Shown piece by piece: positions 41,706 to 51,707 of a stretch of 56,957 nucleotides of DNA (position 1 is the first letter of the stretch; each line of letters opens with the position of its first letter). The translations under genes were made by a program, and so were the position numbers. This DNA is from Candidatus Epulonipiscioides saccharophilum (GTDB lineage: Bacteria; Bacillota; Clostridia; Lachnospirales; Cellulosilyticaceae), in contig LNZM01000149.1 of NCBI GenBank assembly GCA_002007295.1, forward strand, positions 1-56,957, read 5' to 3'. The notes beneath the pieces are model-generated. The model was not told where the DNA came from and did not search any database. It worked only from the letters and a program-made list of their open reading frames with translations.

Positions 41706-43209
41706 CGGCCGTAATATTTTCTAAAGCAATTAAGGCGGCCAAATAAAATAATGAAGCGAATAGTATGCTAAAGGATAAATTAACTCTTAAATTCATTCCT
41801 ATAAACAACATATCTGATAAAAAACTTTTGGTAACCAATCCTGCCGCTACAGCACATAAAATTGGATGAAATAACCACTTAGTTAAATCTATTTTTATCT
41901 TTGTTATCTCTATTAATCTATTTATATGAAAAATAGATGATATTATATTGCTTAAAAGTAATGTTGCCAACAATCCATTTAATCCTATTTTTGGAATTAA
42001 AATATACATCATAATTATCCTAAAGACCGCATCTATAATTCTATATTCCAAACATTTTTTTTGCTCACCCAAACCTTTTAAAATACCATCTATTACAATT
42101 TCTACGTACATAAACGGAGACATGCAAACCATAATCTGTAATAATGTTCCGACTTGTGCGTTATCATAAACACTAATGCCAAGATCGTTACCATATAACG
42201 TAAAGATAATTACAATGAAAAAAGCTATTACTAAAGTTAAATGCAGCACTCTACTAGTTAGGCTTTCTATTCGACCTTTATACTTTAAAGCATGTGCTTT
42301 TGCTATTTCCGGGGTTAATATTGTAGAGCATGCTGAAAGTAAGGCAGTTGGAAATAACAGTAATGGAAATACCATGCCTTTTAACATACCATAGATACTA
42401 ACGCTTTCTCCTATAGTTAGGCCATAATCCTGTAATCCTTTTGGAATTAAAGTATTTTCTAACAATACAAATACAGCCGTTAAGTACGAAGAAGCTGTTA
42501 TCGGAAATAAGACATTACAAATTTTATAAATCAAACTACCCTGTGGTTTATTATTTGATTTATTTTTTTTAGCCGTTATTCTATTACTCAGATAAAGGAG
42601 AGCTAGATATGTAAACGATAAAATCTCACCTAATGTTATAGCTAAGCTCATGCCCATGCAAGCCATAGTTAAGTCATTAGTACCAAACAAACTTAGTAAA
42701 ATAATAGTAAGGCCGAATTTTACAATTTGTTCTAACACCTCTGCACTGGCTGGTTTAATTATATCCTTTATTCCATAAAAATAACCTTTAAAACATGCTG
42801 ATATTGTCATAAACGGAATACTTAGAGATAAGATTTTAAGCCCCTCTACAATCCTAGTATCTTTTACTATAAGAATACTAATAGATTGAGCATTTATATA
42901 AATTAAAGATGTTATAATTAAACTTATAATAAAGCCAAAGGCCAAAAATATATGCATTACTTGTCTAGCTCGTAAAAACCAGCCCTGACTTATTTCTTCC
43001 GCTATAATCTTAGAAATGGATGTTATTATGCCTGCTGAAGCAACCATATAGGCCATCATATAAACTGTTATAGATAATTGATATAATCCAATTCCTTCAG
43101 CCCCTATTTGATTCGATATATATATCATAGTACACATTCCAACCAATCTCGTGGTTACAGAACCGATTGTTGATATAAACGTGTTAACCATTAGTCCTTT
43201 TTTTATCAA
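41677..43209 (-). CDS. MurJ/SpoVB-like lipid flippase (MOP superfamily)
   Basis: 510 residues with about 14 hydrophobic helices. It starts with a short charged N-terminus, then VNTFISTIGSVTTRLVGMCTMIYISNQIGAEGIGLYQL, the usual first-pair pattern of the polysaccharide flippase family and of stage V sporulation protein B. Proteins like it move lipid-linked cell wall or cortex precursors across the membrane. Proximity to yyaC and to a S55-like gene makes a sporulation role likely, but YtgP-type housekeeping flippases look alike. The last codons include a 19-bp repeat. Confidence 0.82.
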   Translation of the reverse strand: MIKKGLMVNTFISTIGSVTTRLVGMCTMIYISNQIGAEGIGLYQLSITVYMMAYMVASAGIITSISKIIAEEISQGWFLRARQVMHIFLAFGFIISLIITSLIYINAQSISILIVKDTRIVEGLKILSLSIPFMTISACFKGYFYGIKDIIKPASAEVLEQIVKFGLTIILLSLFGTNDLTMACMGMSLAITLGEILSFTYLALLYLSNRITAKKNKSNNKPQGSLIYKICNVLFPITASSYLTAVFVLLENTLIPKGLQDYGLTIGESVSIYGMLKGMVFPLLLFPTALLSACSTILTPEIAKAHALKYKGRIESLTSRVLHLTLVIAFFIVIIFTLYGNDLGISVYDNAQVGTLLQIMVCMSPFMYVEIVIDGILKGLGEQKKCLEYRIIDAVFRIIMMYILIPKIGLNGLLATLLLSNIISSIFHINRLIEITKIKIDLTKWLFHPILCAVAAGLVTKSFLSDMLFIGMNLRVNLSFSILFASLFYLAALIALENITAEELSLRKGN

Positions 43210-43396
43210 ATTAATTCCTCCTTATTAAATTAACTGTTCTCTTGTACAATTATATGTGGCCAAGCTATTTTTAGACGTTATAATTCTAAAATGTGCTATT
43301 ATTTAGCATTATTAAGTTCGACTAAAATTATAATATTTTATTTTAAATTTTTGTGTTATAATGCCTAGCCTAGTTTTAATATATTATAAAAATATA

Positions 43397-43425
43397 TTGA
43401 CATTTGTAATATTTTGTATTATTAT
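43397..43425 (+). promoter_or_regulatory. Sigma-A promoter upstream of the S55-like gene
   Basis: TTGACA (43397-43402), a 17-base spacer and TATTAT (43420-43425), 45 bases before the ATG. The near-perfect match implies vegetative expression. Confidence 0.65.
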
Positions 43426-43469
43426 GACAAATAAACCTGGGAATGACTACTAAAAGAAGGGAGCTAATT

Positions 43470-44357
43470 ATGTTAAAATATTTAATTGCATTTTGTTTGA
43501 CATTTATACTTTCAGTTTTGCCAACAAATGCTCAGCCAAAAGCTTGTGGTGAAATGATAGAAGTTCACTATGAGCTAAATTGCCCGGTAGTAACCAATAC
43601 AATCGGCAAAGCAGAGTTTGTTTTTCGCAATATGTTTTCTTCAAAAAAGGATGACTATCATTTTATTGTCGGAGATATAATTACGAATATAAATCTTCCT
43701 GAAATAGATGAAGATTTAAATGTTTCATTTTACGAATTAATCAACATAAAGGATATATCACCCAGTGCTTGCGCTATCGTCAGTGTCGAAAGGAACGGCT
43801 CATCCAAACAATTTAAAACTACATTTAAAGAATTAATGGCCGAGATAGAACATATAGCAGTTTCTAACGAAATCACTTCTTCTCCGGTTCCAATATATGA
43901 TTTTGATATTGCTACAATGAAATTTCGTTTTATTAACCCATGCAAAATTTCAGAAAATTTATTAGTATCTACTAATGTTTATTTAATTAACAGCACTGAC
44001 TTCTATGATGGTATTTTTGGCCACCTTTCCGATACTAGAGGCGATTTTTGTACTTTTACTTTATCCGATGTAAACTTTATAGAATATTTAGCAAAAGACT
44101 ATTCTCATCTAGAAATAGATAAAGTTTATATGCCTATAGAAAACTATAAAACGGACCAAATAGAATATTCCGAAGTTATTTTATTTGAAACTGTTTTTGG
44201 TAATACAAAAATTAAAACCAATCCAGAAGCTAAACAACTCTTAGATAAGTTGGCTAATACTACTATATCCGGTATTCCTTTAATAAAAAATAATCAAATA
44301 ATCGGATTTGCTTCTACTAATACTAAATTTTTTGACGATACTATCCACTTAAATTAA
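43470..44357 (+). CDS. Exported protein resembling a divergent SpoIVB-type (S55) peptidase
   Basis: 295 residues from the ATG at 43470, preceded by AAGAAGGGAGC; an upstream ATG at 43443 has no site. A signal peptide (1-22, ending TNAQ) leads to an exported body. IFGHLSDTRGDF (about 183-194) recalls the LGHGI-x-DxDTG segment with the catalytic His of SpoIVB, and ISGIPLIKNNQIIGFAS near the C-terminus recalls GMSGSPIIQNGKLIGAV with the catalytic Ser. These two regions are correctly spaced and ordered, but the rest is poorly conserved and no PDZ domain is evident. A strong vegetative promoter precedes it. Could be a S55 relative with a different role, or chance similarity. Confidence 0.45.
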   Translation: MLKYLIAFCLTFILSVLPTNAQPKACGEMIEVHYELNCPVVTNTIGKAEFVFRNMFSSKKDDYHFIVGDIITNINLPEIDEDLNVSFYELINIKDISPSACAIVSVERNGSSKQFKTTFKELMAEIEHIAVSNEITSSPVPIYDFDIATMKFRFINPCKISENLLVSTNVYLINSTDFYDGIFGHLSDTRGDFCTFTLSDVNFIEYLAKDYSHLEIDKVYMPIENYKTDQIEYSEVILFETVFGNTKIKTNPEAKQLLDKLANTTISGIPLIKNNQIIGFASTNTKFFDDTIHLN

Positions 44358-44474
44358 TTCAGTTCATTTTACTAAAACCCTCTCCTTGTCTTGGAGAAGG
44401 TCTACATATTCATATATTCTTGTTTAGAATTATGTAAATTTGTCAATAATCCTAAAATATGGGGGGAGGTAAAA

Positions 44475-46037
44475 ATGAGAAGGTTTATTAAAAAACATGC
44501 AGATCTTTTAAAAAATATATTCTTTATATTTGTCTTTTATTTGATTGCTTTATTTTTTTATGCATTCAGTGATATATTAATATTCAATAAACCAACATTA
44601 CTAATTTCAGATGAACTAAAAACACAATCTATTGCTACAAATAATTTAACTTCCTACAAAGAAAAAACTTTCAATAATATAAAAGTCACTATCCCAACAT
44701 CCAATTATAATTCTATTGCTTATATTTTGGCCGATAATCTTAACGTATCATACTTAAGCAACTATCTAGCTAATCATGGATATCTATGTTTTACTTTTTC
44801 TCCATCCAACATTAATGAAATCGAACATATAATAAATAGAAGTATAACTTCTCTTTCTCATCCAACCATTGAGTTCGGAGATCAGTTACTCAATAAAGGA
44901 GATAAAAACTCTGTATCCTTAATTTCTATAGGAGCTGTCGGAGATTTCTTGTTTAAAACAACTCTTGATGAATTAAATCATCCTGAAATAGGGATTTCTT
45001 CCGCTTTATTAATAGCTCCTATGATAAACTTAGATATAAAAAACCAAAATGAAGTGCCTTATATCCCCATCGGTGTCGTCTTACCCGAATTTGATGGTAT
45101 TGTCCGTAGCTTGGATGGTCAGTCTATCTATAATAATTATTTAATTCATTATGATATCCTAGAACCAATATCTACTCTATATCTTTTTGGCGCTAATCAT
45201 AACTTTTTTTATGATGTTGCAAGTTATGATGATGCTCTAAATATAGATATGCTAACAAATAAATCCGATGATATAGAAGAAATTTTACGCTTAGATCAAA
45301 AAGCTCAACAAAATTTTATAAAAAAATATACTCTGGAATTTTTAAATTTTTATAATTTCTCCGATACTTTTGTGAATATTGGATTAAATCCAAGTCATAT
45401 AGCACCGAATACAATTTTTAACCAGAAAGTATTAACCTCTTTATTAACTCCAGATTCATTTCCTATCCTATCCCCAACCCATCTGACCTCTAAAAATCAT
45501 AATAATATAGGTGGAGCCATTAAAATGTCTAACGCATCTATATCTCAAATACGAGAAAGTTATATAAAACCTCACGATAGCGCTACTGCTTTTTTACATC
45601 CTGGCCTTTTTGTTGATTTAGGTTTAATAAATTTAAGTTGGAATGTAGATATAGGTAACTTTACTACTTTTATTCCCCAATCCTTTAAAGATTTCTCCGA
45701 GTTTACTGCTCTTTCTATTTGGATAGCTACAAATCCTTCTAGTTCCTTAAATGCTAAAACTAAACAACAATCTTTTATTATAACTGTCCAAGATCTTTTT
45801 GGTCGACAAGAACATATTTTAATTGATTCTAATAATGCTCTTCGTATTCCAAACGGTAAAGAAGTTTTGACTAAATATCAACAACAGTGGTCCACTTTTA
45901 CCCCTCTTAGTAATATAAGAATACCTTTAGATTTATTTAATAAGATAGATATCTCAAAGGTCGTTTCTATATCTTTTAATTTTAATCAAACGCAAAGTGG
46001 ATCTATTTATATCGGCGACATAAGACTAATAAAGTAA
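44475..46037 (+). CDS. Membrane-anchored alpha/beta-hydrolase-like protein, probably without a catalytic serine
   Basis: 520 residues from the ATG at 44475 (GGGGGGAGGT upstream); an earlier ATG at 44391 has none. A basic start and one transmembrane helix (about 14-37) anchor an extracellular body. IPIGVVLPEFDG...LDGQSIYNN and FGANHNFFYD match the acid- and His-bearing motifs of secreted alpha/beta hydrolases, but the nucleophile elbow reads ISIGAVG rather than GxSxG, so no serine sits at the expected site. The C-terminal 150 residues (about 370-520) form a separate beta-rich domain (LSWNVDIGNFTTF, SIWIATNP, GSIYIGDIRLI) like a carbohydrate-binding module. A cell-surface binding role is more likely than hydrolysis. 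Confidence 0.55.
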   Translation: MRRFIKKHADLLKNIFFIFVFYLIALFFYAFSDILIFNKPTLLISDELKTQSIATNNLTSYKEKTFNNIKVTIPTSNYNSIAYILADNLNVSYLSNYLANHGYLCFTFSPSNINEIEHIINRSITSLSHPTIEFGDQLLNKGDKNSVSLISIGAVGDFLFKTTLDELNHPEIGISSALLIAPMINLDIKNQNEVPYIPIGVVLPEFDGIVRSLDGQSIYNNYLIHYDILEPISTLYLFGANHNFFYDVASYDDALNIDMLTNKSDDIEEILRLDQKAQQNFIKKYTLEFLNFYNFSDTFVNIGLNPSHIAPNTIFNQKVLTSLLTPDSFPILSPTHLTSKNHNNIGGAIKMSNASISQIRESYIKPHDSATAFLHPGLFVDLGLINLSWNVDIGNFTTFIPQSFKDFSEFTALSIWIATNPSSSLNAKTKQQSFIITVQDLFGRQEHILIDSNNALRIPNGKEVLTKYQQQWSTFTPLSNIRIPLDLFNKIDISKVVSISFNFNQTQSGSIYIGDIRLIK

Positions 46038-46069
46038 ACTGCTCTACTTTCACCAAACTTAGGCAAGGA

Positions 46070-46101
46070 AGTCCCTACATTTATGCATAAGGTAGTTAAC
46101 A
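46070..46101. repeat. Second copy of the ATGCAT element
   Basis: AGTCCCTACATTTATGCATA and the following AGGTAGTTAAC match 31124-31155 at about 24 of 31 positions. Confidence 0.45.
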
Positions 46102-46111
46102 TCATGGGTAT

Positions 46112-46137
46112 AAAAAAGGAGGCATATAAGCCTCCAA
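46112..46137 (-). terminator. Intrinsic terminator of the Cys-rich gene
   Basis: On the minus strand GGAGGC TTATAT GCCTCC is followed by TTTTTT (46117-46112). Confidence 0.85.
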
Positions 46138-46145
46138 TATTAAAT

Positions 46146-46769
46146 TTAAAACTGATAAAAATAATTGAAATTAAAACTGTCAAAAGTTTCTTTAATCGTT
46201 GTCTTTTTTACGCATCCACATGGTTCACCTAAGTTAGGCCTTTGTTTTTTTACTTTACATTTACAGCATTGGCAACATCGTCCACAATTGCAAGAATTAT
46301 TACCACCTGAATTACATGGTGGTACTGGTTTATAAGGCGGTACTGGGTTATACGGCGGTATCGGGTTATAAGGTGGCACTGGGTTATACGGCGGTGGCGC
46401 TGGATTATAATACGGCGGACAAACATTATAACCATAACCATAACATGATTGATTATAAGTTGAATTATTTTGGAGTGTCGCTCTTCCATAATTATTATTA
46501 CATTGATTAGAATTATTATAATAAGATTTTCTAATAGCTACACAATAGTTACAGCCGCCTTCTTCAATTAAATACTTACCACAATAAGGGCAAAAATAGT
46601 AATCACTGTATTCAATAGATGCACTCATATACAGAGTACATCTACATGGATAGCAACCACATTTATAGCAAACTTTTTCAGAAACATTGATATTGCTTTT
46701 AACAAACTTTTCATTAACATAATAATTCATTTTTTCTTCTGTTTGATTTTGATAATTATTATAATACAT
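46146..46769 (-). CDS. Cysteine- and proline-rich repeat protein, possible zinc-binding coat-like protein
   Basis: 207 residues from the ATG at 46769, with AAAGGTG upstream. No signal peptide or membrane helix is present. The N-terminal half has CYKCGCYPCRC (about 34-44) and CPYCGKYLIEEGGCNYC (about 60-76), two zinc-ribbon-like groups. The middle is Asn/Tyr-rich and has the repeat PPYNPVPPYNPIPPYNP. The C-terminal part has CNCGRCCQCCKC and a further Cys pair. The composition resembles spore-coat or exosporium-like proteins and cross-linked or metal-binding ones, but no family is identifiable. It is monocistronic. Confidence 0.6.
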   Translation of the reverse strand: MYYNNYQNQTEEKMNYYVNEKFVKSNINVSEKVCYKCGCYPCRCTLYMSASIEYSDYYFCPYCGKYLIEEGGCNYCVAIRKSYYNNSNQCNNNYGRATLQNNSTYNQSCYGYGYNVCPPYYNPAPPPYNPVPPYNPIPPYNPVPPYKPVPPCNSGGNNSCNCGRCCQCCKCKVKKQRPNLGEPCGCVKKTTIKETFDSFNFNYFYQF

Positions 46770-46867
46770 AATTCTCACACCTTTCATAAAATCTTATAAT
46801 ATAAATATTTTAGTATATAATAAGTATATGAAAGGAAAATAATTTTGCTACATTAAGTTAAGTAATG

Positions 46868-48835
46868 TCACATTTTAAATGTATCTAATTGGCTTTGTAA
46901 CATTTGAGACTGAGCAGCTAATTCTTGACTTACGGCCACGTTTTCTTGCGATATAGCAGTATTTCTAGTTATACCTTCTTCTAGTTGGTTAGCATTTTTA
47001 ATAATTCTAGCTAATGATTCTTTTTGTCTATTAGCATTCTCGGATAAAGTTTTTGACATTTGGCTAGTTTGTTGACTAGCAATAACGACATTGTCCAAAG
47101 CTTCGGATGTCAAATTAACCATTTTTTCACCCTTTTTTAAATTAACAGCATTGTTGTTGATCATTTGATAAATTTCTTGAACAGTTTCAGAAGTTTTCGT
47201 AGAGAGTTCACGTATTTCAATAGCAACAATAGAAAATCCTTTACCAGCTTCGCCAGCTCTAGCCGCTTCTATAGCAGCATTTAAGGCTAGCAAGTTAGTT
47301 TGCGTTGCTATTCCATCTATTAAAGATATAACGTTTGTAATTTCAGTATTAGAATTACTTATTTCATGCATTGCTTTTACTAAGTTATCACCTATTATTT
47401 TACTGTCCTGAGCCTTTTTATTTGTATCTGTAATTATTTGATAGCTCTCATCAATATCGTCTATGATATCTATGATTTCTTCGCTAACTGCAACTGTATC
47501 TACTTTAAAACTCGCTATTAATTTAGCCTGTTCTATTGTTAAGTTAGCCAAATCTTGGGCGGATACTTCAATATTTTGGGCGGCAAAATTTACTTCGTTT
47601 GTAGAATAAAGAGTACCTTGCAATAAACTATGTAAATTTTCAGCTATAGCACTCATCGAAGTTTTAATTTCTCCAAAGTCTCCAATATAATTTTGTTGTG
47701 GCTTTACTGTAAAATCTCCTCTAGAAAATGTTGATAATATATCCGAAATTTCTGTTATATAAGATTTTAGCGTTGTGGCTAACACCTCAACAGCGCTAAC
47801 TAGTTTAGTGATTTCCCTATTTGGTTTACTTATAGATGCGGTTTCTACTGATAATATTCCAGCTTTTAATTCATCAACCACCGCTACGACTTTATCTAAC
47901 GGCGATATATATTTTCTTATTAAAATTTCTACAGCCACCCATGCTATAACTAAACTTAATAATACAAGAACTATTACACTAATAATCTCTGTTCTCAATG
48001 ATACTTTTAACTGAGAAGTCGGATAGTTAGCTATTAATCGGAAATCCGTACCTGGGATATATTCATATAATGCTTCATATTCTTCGCCTTGCATATTAAT
48101 GATAGTTACCAATTGACCAGGTACAGCATCCAAAATTGCACTATAATCAGAGCCAGGTCTGTCTAAATTAACCATCTTTCCATTCTTAGGTCTATTAGCT
48201 TCCCGTGGATGAACCAGAATATTATTCTCATCTCCACATATCAAAGCATAAGCGCCATTTTCTTGTTGAAGATCCACAAACATTTCATGTACTTTTTCAA
48301 GTATTAGATTTACAGCCAAAATACCTATAGACCGATTATTATAATCTTTTACAGCTGAAGTCATGGTTAAAACATATTCTCCACTATACTTGTCTATATG
48401 TGGCTTTGAAAGTTTTATTCCATCTTGCTTTATAATAGTTTGGAATTGTAAATCTATAGCCGGATCATAATTGGAAGCTATTTCAATTTTATCGGTCGTA
48501 ACAACATTTCCATTTATGTCTGCATAATATATAGAGGATATACCCGGATGTAGATTTACCTGTAGATTCAAATAATATAATTGAGCTTCAGGAGATTGAT
48601 TTATATCTCTTCCTAAGTAAAGCTCTATATCTTTTTGTACTACTGTTTTTTTATCAATCCATCCATTTATTTGACTTTGAGCTAAATTAAAATTATTTAT
48701 GGCACCTGTTCTTGCAATTTCTATGTTATCACTTATTATTGTAGCTAATCTTGTCACTGTACTAATAGCCAGAAGTATCCAAATAATAAGATAAAAAGTT
48801 ATTTTGATTTGTTGACCTAAAGTTTGTTTTTTCAT
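46868..48835 (-). CDS. Methyl-accepting chemotaxis protein
   Basis: 655 residues. First helix (about 14-34), an extracellular double-Cache-type sensor (about 35-280, with [17 protein letters not shown] and [11 protein letters not shown]), second helix (about 283-305), HAMP-like linker (about 305-360) and cytoplasmic signalling domain. The hairpin tip [38 protein letters not shown], split across about 513-550, is the conserved CheW/CheA contact. The ligand is unknown; dCache domains often bind amino acids or organic acids. The stretch of helices flanking the tip carries the methylation sites. No other chemotaxis gene is adjacent. It indicates a chemotactic, probably flagellated, cell, which matches the PilZ proteins. 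Confidence 0.93.
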   Translation of the reverse strand: MKKQTLGQQIKITFYLIIWILLAISTVTRLATIISDNIEIARTGAINNFNLAQSQINGWIDKKTVVQKDIELYLGRDINQSPEAQLYYLNLQVNLHPGISSIYYADINGNVVTTDKIEIASNYDPAIDLQFQTIIKQDGIKLSKPHIDKYSGEYVLTMTSAVKDYNNRSIGILAVNLILEKVHEMFVDLQQENGAYALICGDENNILVHPREANRPKNGKMVNLDRPGSDYSAILDAVPGQLVTIINMQGEEYEALYEYIPGTDFRLIANYPTSQLKVSLRTEIISVIVLVLLSLVIAWVAVEILIRKYISPLDKVVAVVDELKAGILSVETASISKPNREITKLVSAVEVLATTLKSYITEISDILSTFSRGDFTVKPQQNYIGDFGEIKTSMSAIAENLHSLLQGTLYSTNEVNFAAQNIEVSAQDLANLTIEQAKLIASFKVDTVAVSEEIIDIIDDIDESYQIITDTNKKAQDSKIIGDNLVKAMHEISNSNTEITNVISLIDGIATQTNLLALNAAIEAARAGEAGKGFSIVAIEIRELSTKTSETVQEIYQMINNNAVNLKKGEKMVNLTSEALDNVVIASQQTSQMSKTLSENANRQKESLARIIKNANQLEEGITRNTAISQENVAVSQELAAQSQMLQSQLDTFKM

Positions 48836-48923
48836 TTTTTGTTTTTATAAGTAGATATTCATCCACATATATTTTAGTATTATAAGTAGATAAAATCTAC
48901 TTTTCCTCCTCTTTTTTTGTAAA

Positions 48924-51512
48924 TTAATTAATATAAACAGTAGTACCTAGTTTCATGTTAGAATAAAACCATTTACTATCATCTGGAGAAAACCTAATAC
49001 ATCCTTGTGACGCACGCTCACCTAAGACTCCCCATCCTTCTAACAAATATGTTCCGGTTTTATCAAAAATAATAGAGTGAAATAAATAGTCGCCAAAAAA
49101 TTGAACTGCATTTTTAGCCATGTAACCTTTGTTAACACCAAAATAAGATACGTAAGCTGTTAATGAATACGTTCCACGAGGCGTAGGTGATTTATGTTTA
49201 CCTGTGGAGCATATTAAATCCTTGAAAAGTATCCATTTTCCATCTTCTTTTTCAAATATATATGTTCTTTGTCTATGTAAGTCTGTCCAGATAAGTCGAT
49301 TATTTTTACTTGTTAATCCTAGACTATTTATATAAGTTTCAATTTGATCATTTGTAGCTCGTTTTTTATTAACTGGAGAATCTGCATATAGTTTTACACT
49401 ATTCCATGGAACATTTACCAATCCGGTTTTAGTCTCCAAATAATTATTAGTATCTATATAATAACTATATCCATCTTCTGCCATATGAATTATTACCTCT
49501 TGACCGGCTTTAAGACCTTTCGTCGAATAATTCATCGTGCCCTTTATTATATATGAAGGAAACAAGCTCGTTAAGTTTTCTTCTTCAACTTTGATTTTAG
49601 CTTTTTCAGTTTCCATTTGAGTTAAAGCATCACTCCTTAGTTGTTCGGCCTGAGCTATAACGACTTTTTCGGCCTGCAACCTTTGTTGTTCGGTAGCATT
49701 TAAATCGGTTAATTCTTTTTGATTTTCATCAACTAATTCTTGAGCTTTTATACAAGCGTTAGTCAAAGCATTTAACACAGCTTTTTCTGGTGGAGTTATA
49801 AGTTCGTAACCACCTTTAATTTCAGCGATACCATTTAACCGAATTTGTTCATCATCGACCATAGTTTTGATTTTGTCTCTAGCAATTTCTGCTTCGTTTA
49901 ATTCAGCTTGAATCCTAGCTTTTTCTAAGAGCATAATTTCGTGAGCTGTGTCAGATTCTTGTGCTATCCTATCCAGTTCGAACTGATGAGCTTCCTTTAT
50001 AAGGCTAATTCTTTCATCAAAAGTTTGGGCCTCTACCATTTTTGCCTCTTCTAATAGCTTTTGTTGGGCCGCTTGTTTAGCCTCTTCTTCTTTTTTAGCT
50101 TCGGCCAAAAGAATGGCTTCCTGAGCTTTTTTGTTTTCCTCCTCTTTTTTTATTTCGGCTTGAATCAGAGCTTCTTGAGCCTTTTTCATTTCTTCAGAAG
50201 CCTTAGCTTTTTCGTTAGCTAATTGCAAAGCTTTTTCCTCTTCTAGTCTTTTAGCCTCGGCTAATTTTTCTTCTTCTAACCGTTTAATCTCGGCTAATTT
50301 TTCTTCTTCTAACCGTTTGATCTCGGCTAATCTTTCTTCTTCTAACCGTTTGGCTTCGGCTAATTTTTCTTCTTCTAACCGTTTGGCTTCGGCTAATTTT
50401 TCTTCTTCTAACCGTTTGGCCTCGGCTTCTTTTGCTATCCGATCTGCTTCTTGCTTAGCTAAAGCTTCTTGTAACATAAGTTTGGCCAATTCTTCTGCTT
50501 CTTTGGCAATTTGTGCTTCGGTCTTTTCTTGTACATCCTTAATTTTATCTTCTGATAAATATAAATTATTGTTTTCTAGTTGGGCTTTTTTAAGTTCTTC
50601 TTCCAAACGTTTGGATTCTTCCTCCATTAAACGTTTGGCTTCTTGTTCTATTAAAGCCTTTTCTTCTTCTAATCGTTTAGTCTCTTCTAATCGTTTAGCC
50701 TCTTCTAATCGTTTAGCTTCTTCTAATCGTTTAGTTTCTTCTTCTAATCGTTCAATTTCTTCTAATTTTTCATTATATTTAACTAATATTTCATCAGCAA
50801 TATATTGTTTATTTAATTCCTCCATTTGAATTAATTGATCGGTATTATCTATAACAGGATTAGAAGGCTCATAAATTATGTGTCCATTTTGCGCTATTTC
50901 CATTATTTCAATATCGTTTGTATCTATAGCATAAGTATGTCCCGGAAATAAATTTTCAATTTTCCATTTTGAATTATATGAATCTTCATATTGCACGCTC
51001 ATTATATCTGATGTTAAATTATAGATTCCGTTATCTGTTCTATGTATCAAAGTATCTAATTCAGATTTTTCTAACAGTTTATAATAATTTTGATTACTAG
51101 TAATATTAAAAATATCTGACAAGGCATCTATTGGAATAAAAATTCCATTAGAACCATTTAAAACATATGATTGAACCTTACCAAAATGCATTTTTTGTTC
51201 TGATAAAGTAAAATTTAAATTCTGTGGAGAGTTTGCAGTTAGAATTGCTTGTGTTAAATTCATATTGTTTACGTTAGAATTTACAAATACATAATCAACA
51301 TTCTCATAAGTATACATGGAAACATTATGCTCATTTAGCTGTAAATATTTGTCCCTTATTAGAACATCCTGTAACATTCCAATTTCCTTAAGCCATTCTT
51401 GCTTTTCTGTTTCACTAATATTTATGTTAGAAAACAAAGTATCGTCAGCAAAAACAGAATAGTCCATTACTAAGAATAAGCTCATGGCTCCTATTAGTAT
51501 TTTTTTTTTCAT
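48924..51512 (-). CDS. Exported L,D-transpeptidase (YkuD) with a very long repetitive coiled coil
   Basis: 862 residues. A signal peptide (1-22, ending VFADD) leads to a copper-amine-oxidase-like wall domain (about 75-215), then about 380 residues of charged coiled coil with 11-residue (LAEAKRLEEEK) and 5-residue (KRLEE) repeats. The C-terminal YkuD domain (about 745-862) has LFHSII and SQGCIRFSPDD, the catalytic His and Cys of L,D-transpeptidases. These make 3-3 crosslinks or tether proteins to peptidoglycan. The coiled-coil arm is unusual and its 33-bp DNA repeats should vary between strains. Cytoplasm-facing use is excluded by the signal peptide. Confidence 0.85.
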   Translation of the reverse strand: MKKKILIGAMSLFLVMDYSVFADDTLFSNINISETEKQEWLKEIGMLQDVLIRDKYLQLNEHNVSMYTYENVDYVFVNSNVNNMNLTQAILTANSPQNLNFTLSEQKMHFGKVQSYVLNGSNGIFIPIDALSDIFNITSNQNYYKLLEKSELDTLIHRTDNGIYNLTSDIMSVQYEDSYNSKWKIENLFPGHTYAIDTNDIEIMEIAQNGHIIYEPSNPVIDNTDQLIQMEELNKQYIADEILVKYNEKLEEIERLEEETKRLEEAKRLEEAKRLEETKRLEEEKALIEQEAKRLMEEESKRLEEELKKAQLENNNLYLSEDKIKDVQEKTEAQIAKEAEELAKLMLQEALAKQEADRIAKEAEAKRLEEEKLAEAKRLEEEKLAEAKRLEEERLAEIKRLEEEKLAEIKRLEEEKLAEAKRLEEEKALQLANEKAKASEEMKKAQEALIQAEIKKEEENKKAQEAILLAEAKKEEEAKQAAQQKLLEEAKMVEAQTFDERISLIKEAHQFELDRIAQESDTAHEIMLLEKARIQAELNEAEIARDKIKTMVDDEQIRLNGIAEIKGGYELITPPEKAVLNALTNACIKAQELVDENQKELTDLNATEQQRLQAEKVVIAQAEQLRSDALTQMETEKAKIKVEEENLTSLFPSYIIKGTMNYSTKGLKAGQEVIIHMAEDGYSYYIDTNNYLETKTGLVNVPWNSVKLYADSPVNKKRATNDQIETYINSLGLTSKNNRLIWTDLHRQRTYIFEKEDGKWILFKDLICSTGKHKSPTPRGTYSLTAYVSYFGVNKGYMAKNAVQFFGDYLFHSIIFDKTGTYLLEGWGVLGERASQGCIRFSPDDSKWFYSNMKLGTTVYIN
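50230..50430 (-). repeat. 33-bp in-frame tandem repeats in the transpeptidase coiled coil
   Basis: Six near-identical units encoding LAEAKRLEEEK or LAEIKRLEEEK at period 33 (about 50254-50420), plus a 15-18-bp array encoding KRLEE/AKRLEE at 50668-50745. Units differ by single bases, so the array is recently expanded. Confidence 0.85.
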
Positions 51513-51707
51513 ACCACAACCCCTTTTTTTGTTGAAATAATATCAGTCTCACATATTATAACAAAATTTCATTTTGTTAGCAATCATTTTATTAAAAATA
51601 AATCTAGTTATGTTTGTATTTTTTATAAGCCTGTCTATTTATGTAAAATAAATCTAGCCCAGGTATTTTTTATAGCTACGGACTAGATTTTGTATTTTAT
51701 GCATATC

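Noticed and set aside
50317-50829. Serine-rich 170-codon plus-strand frame
   Set aside because: It is the antisense of the KRLEEE coiled-coil repeats.
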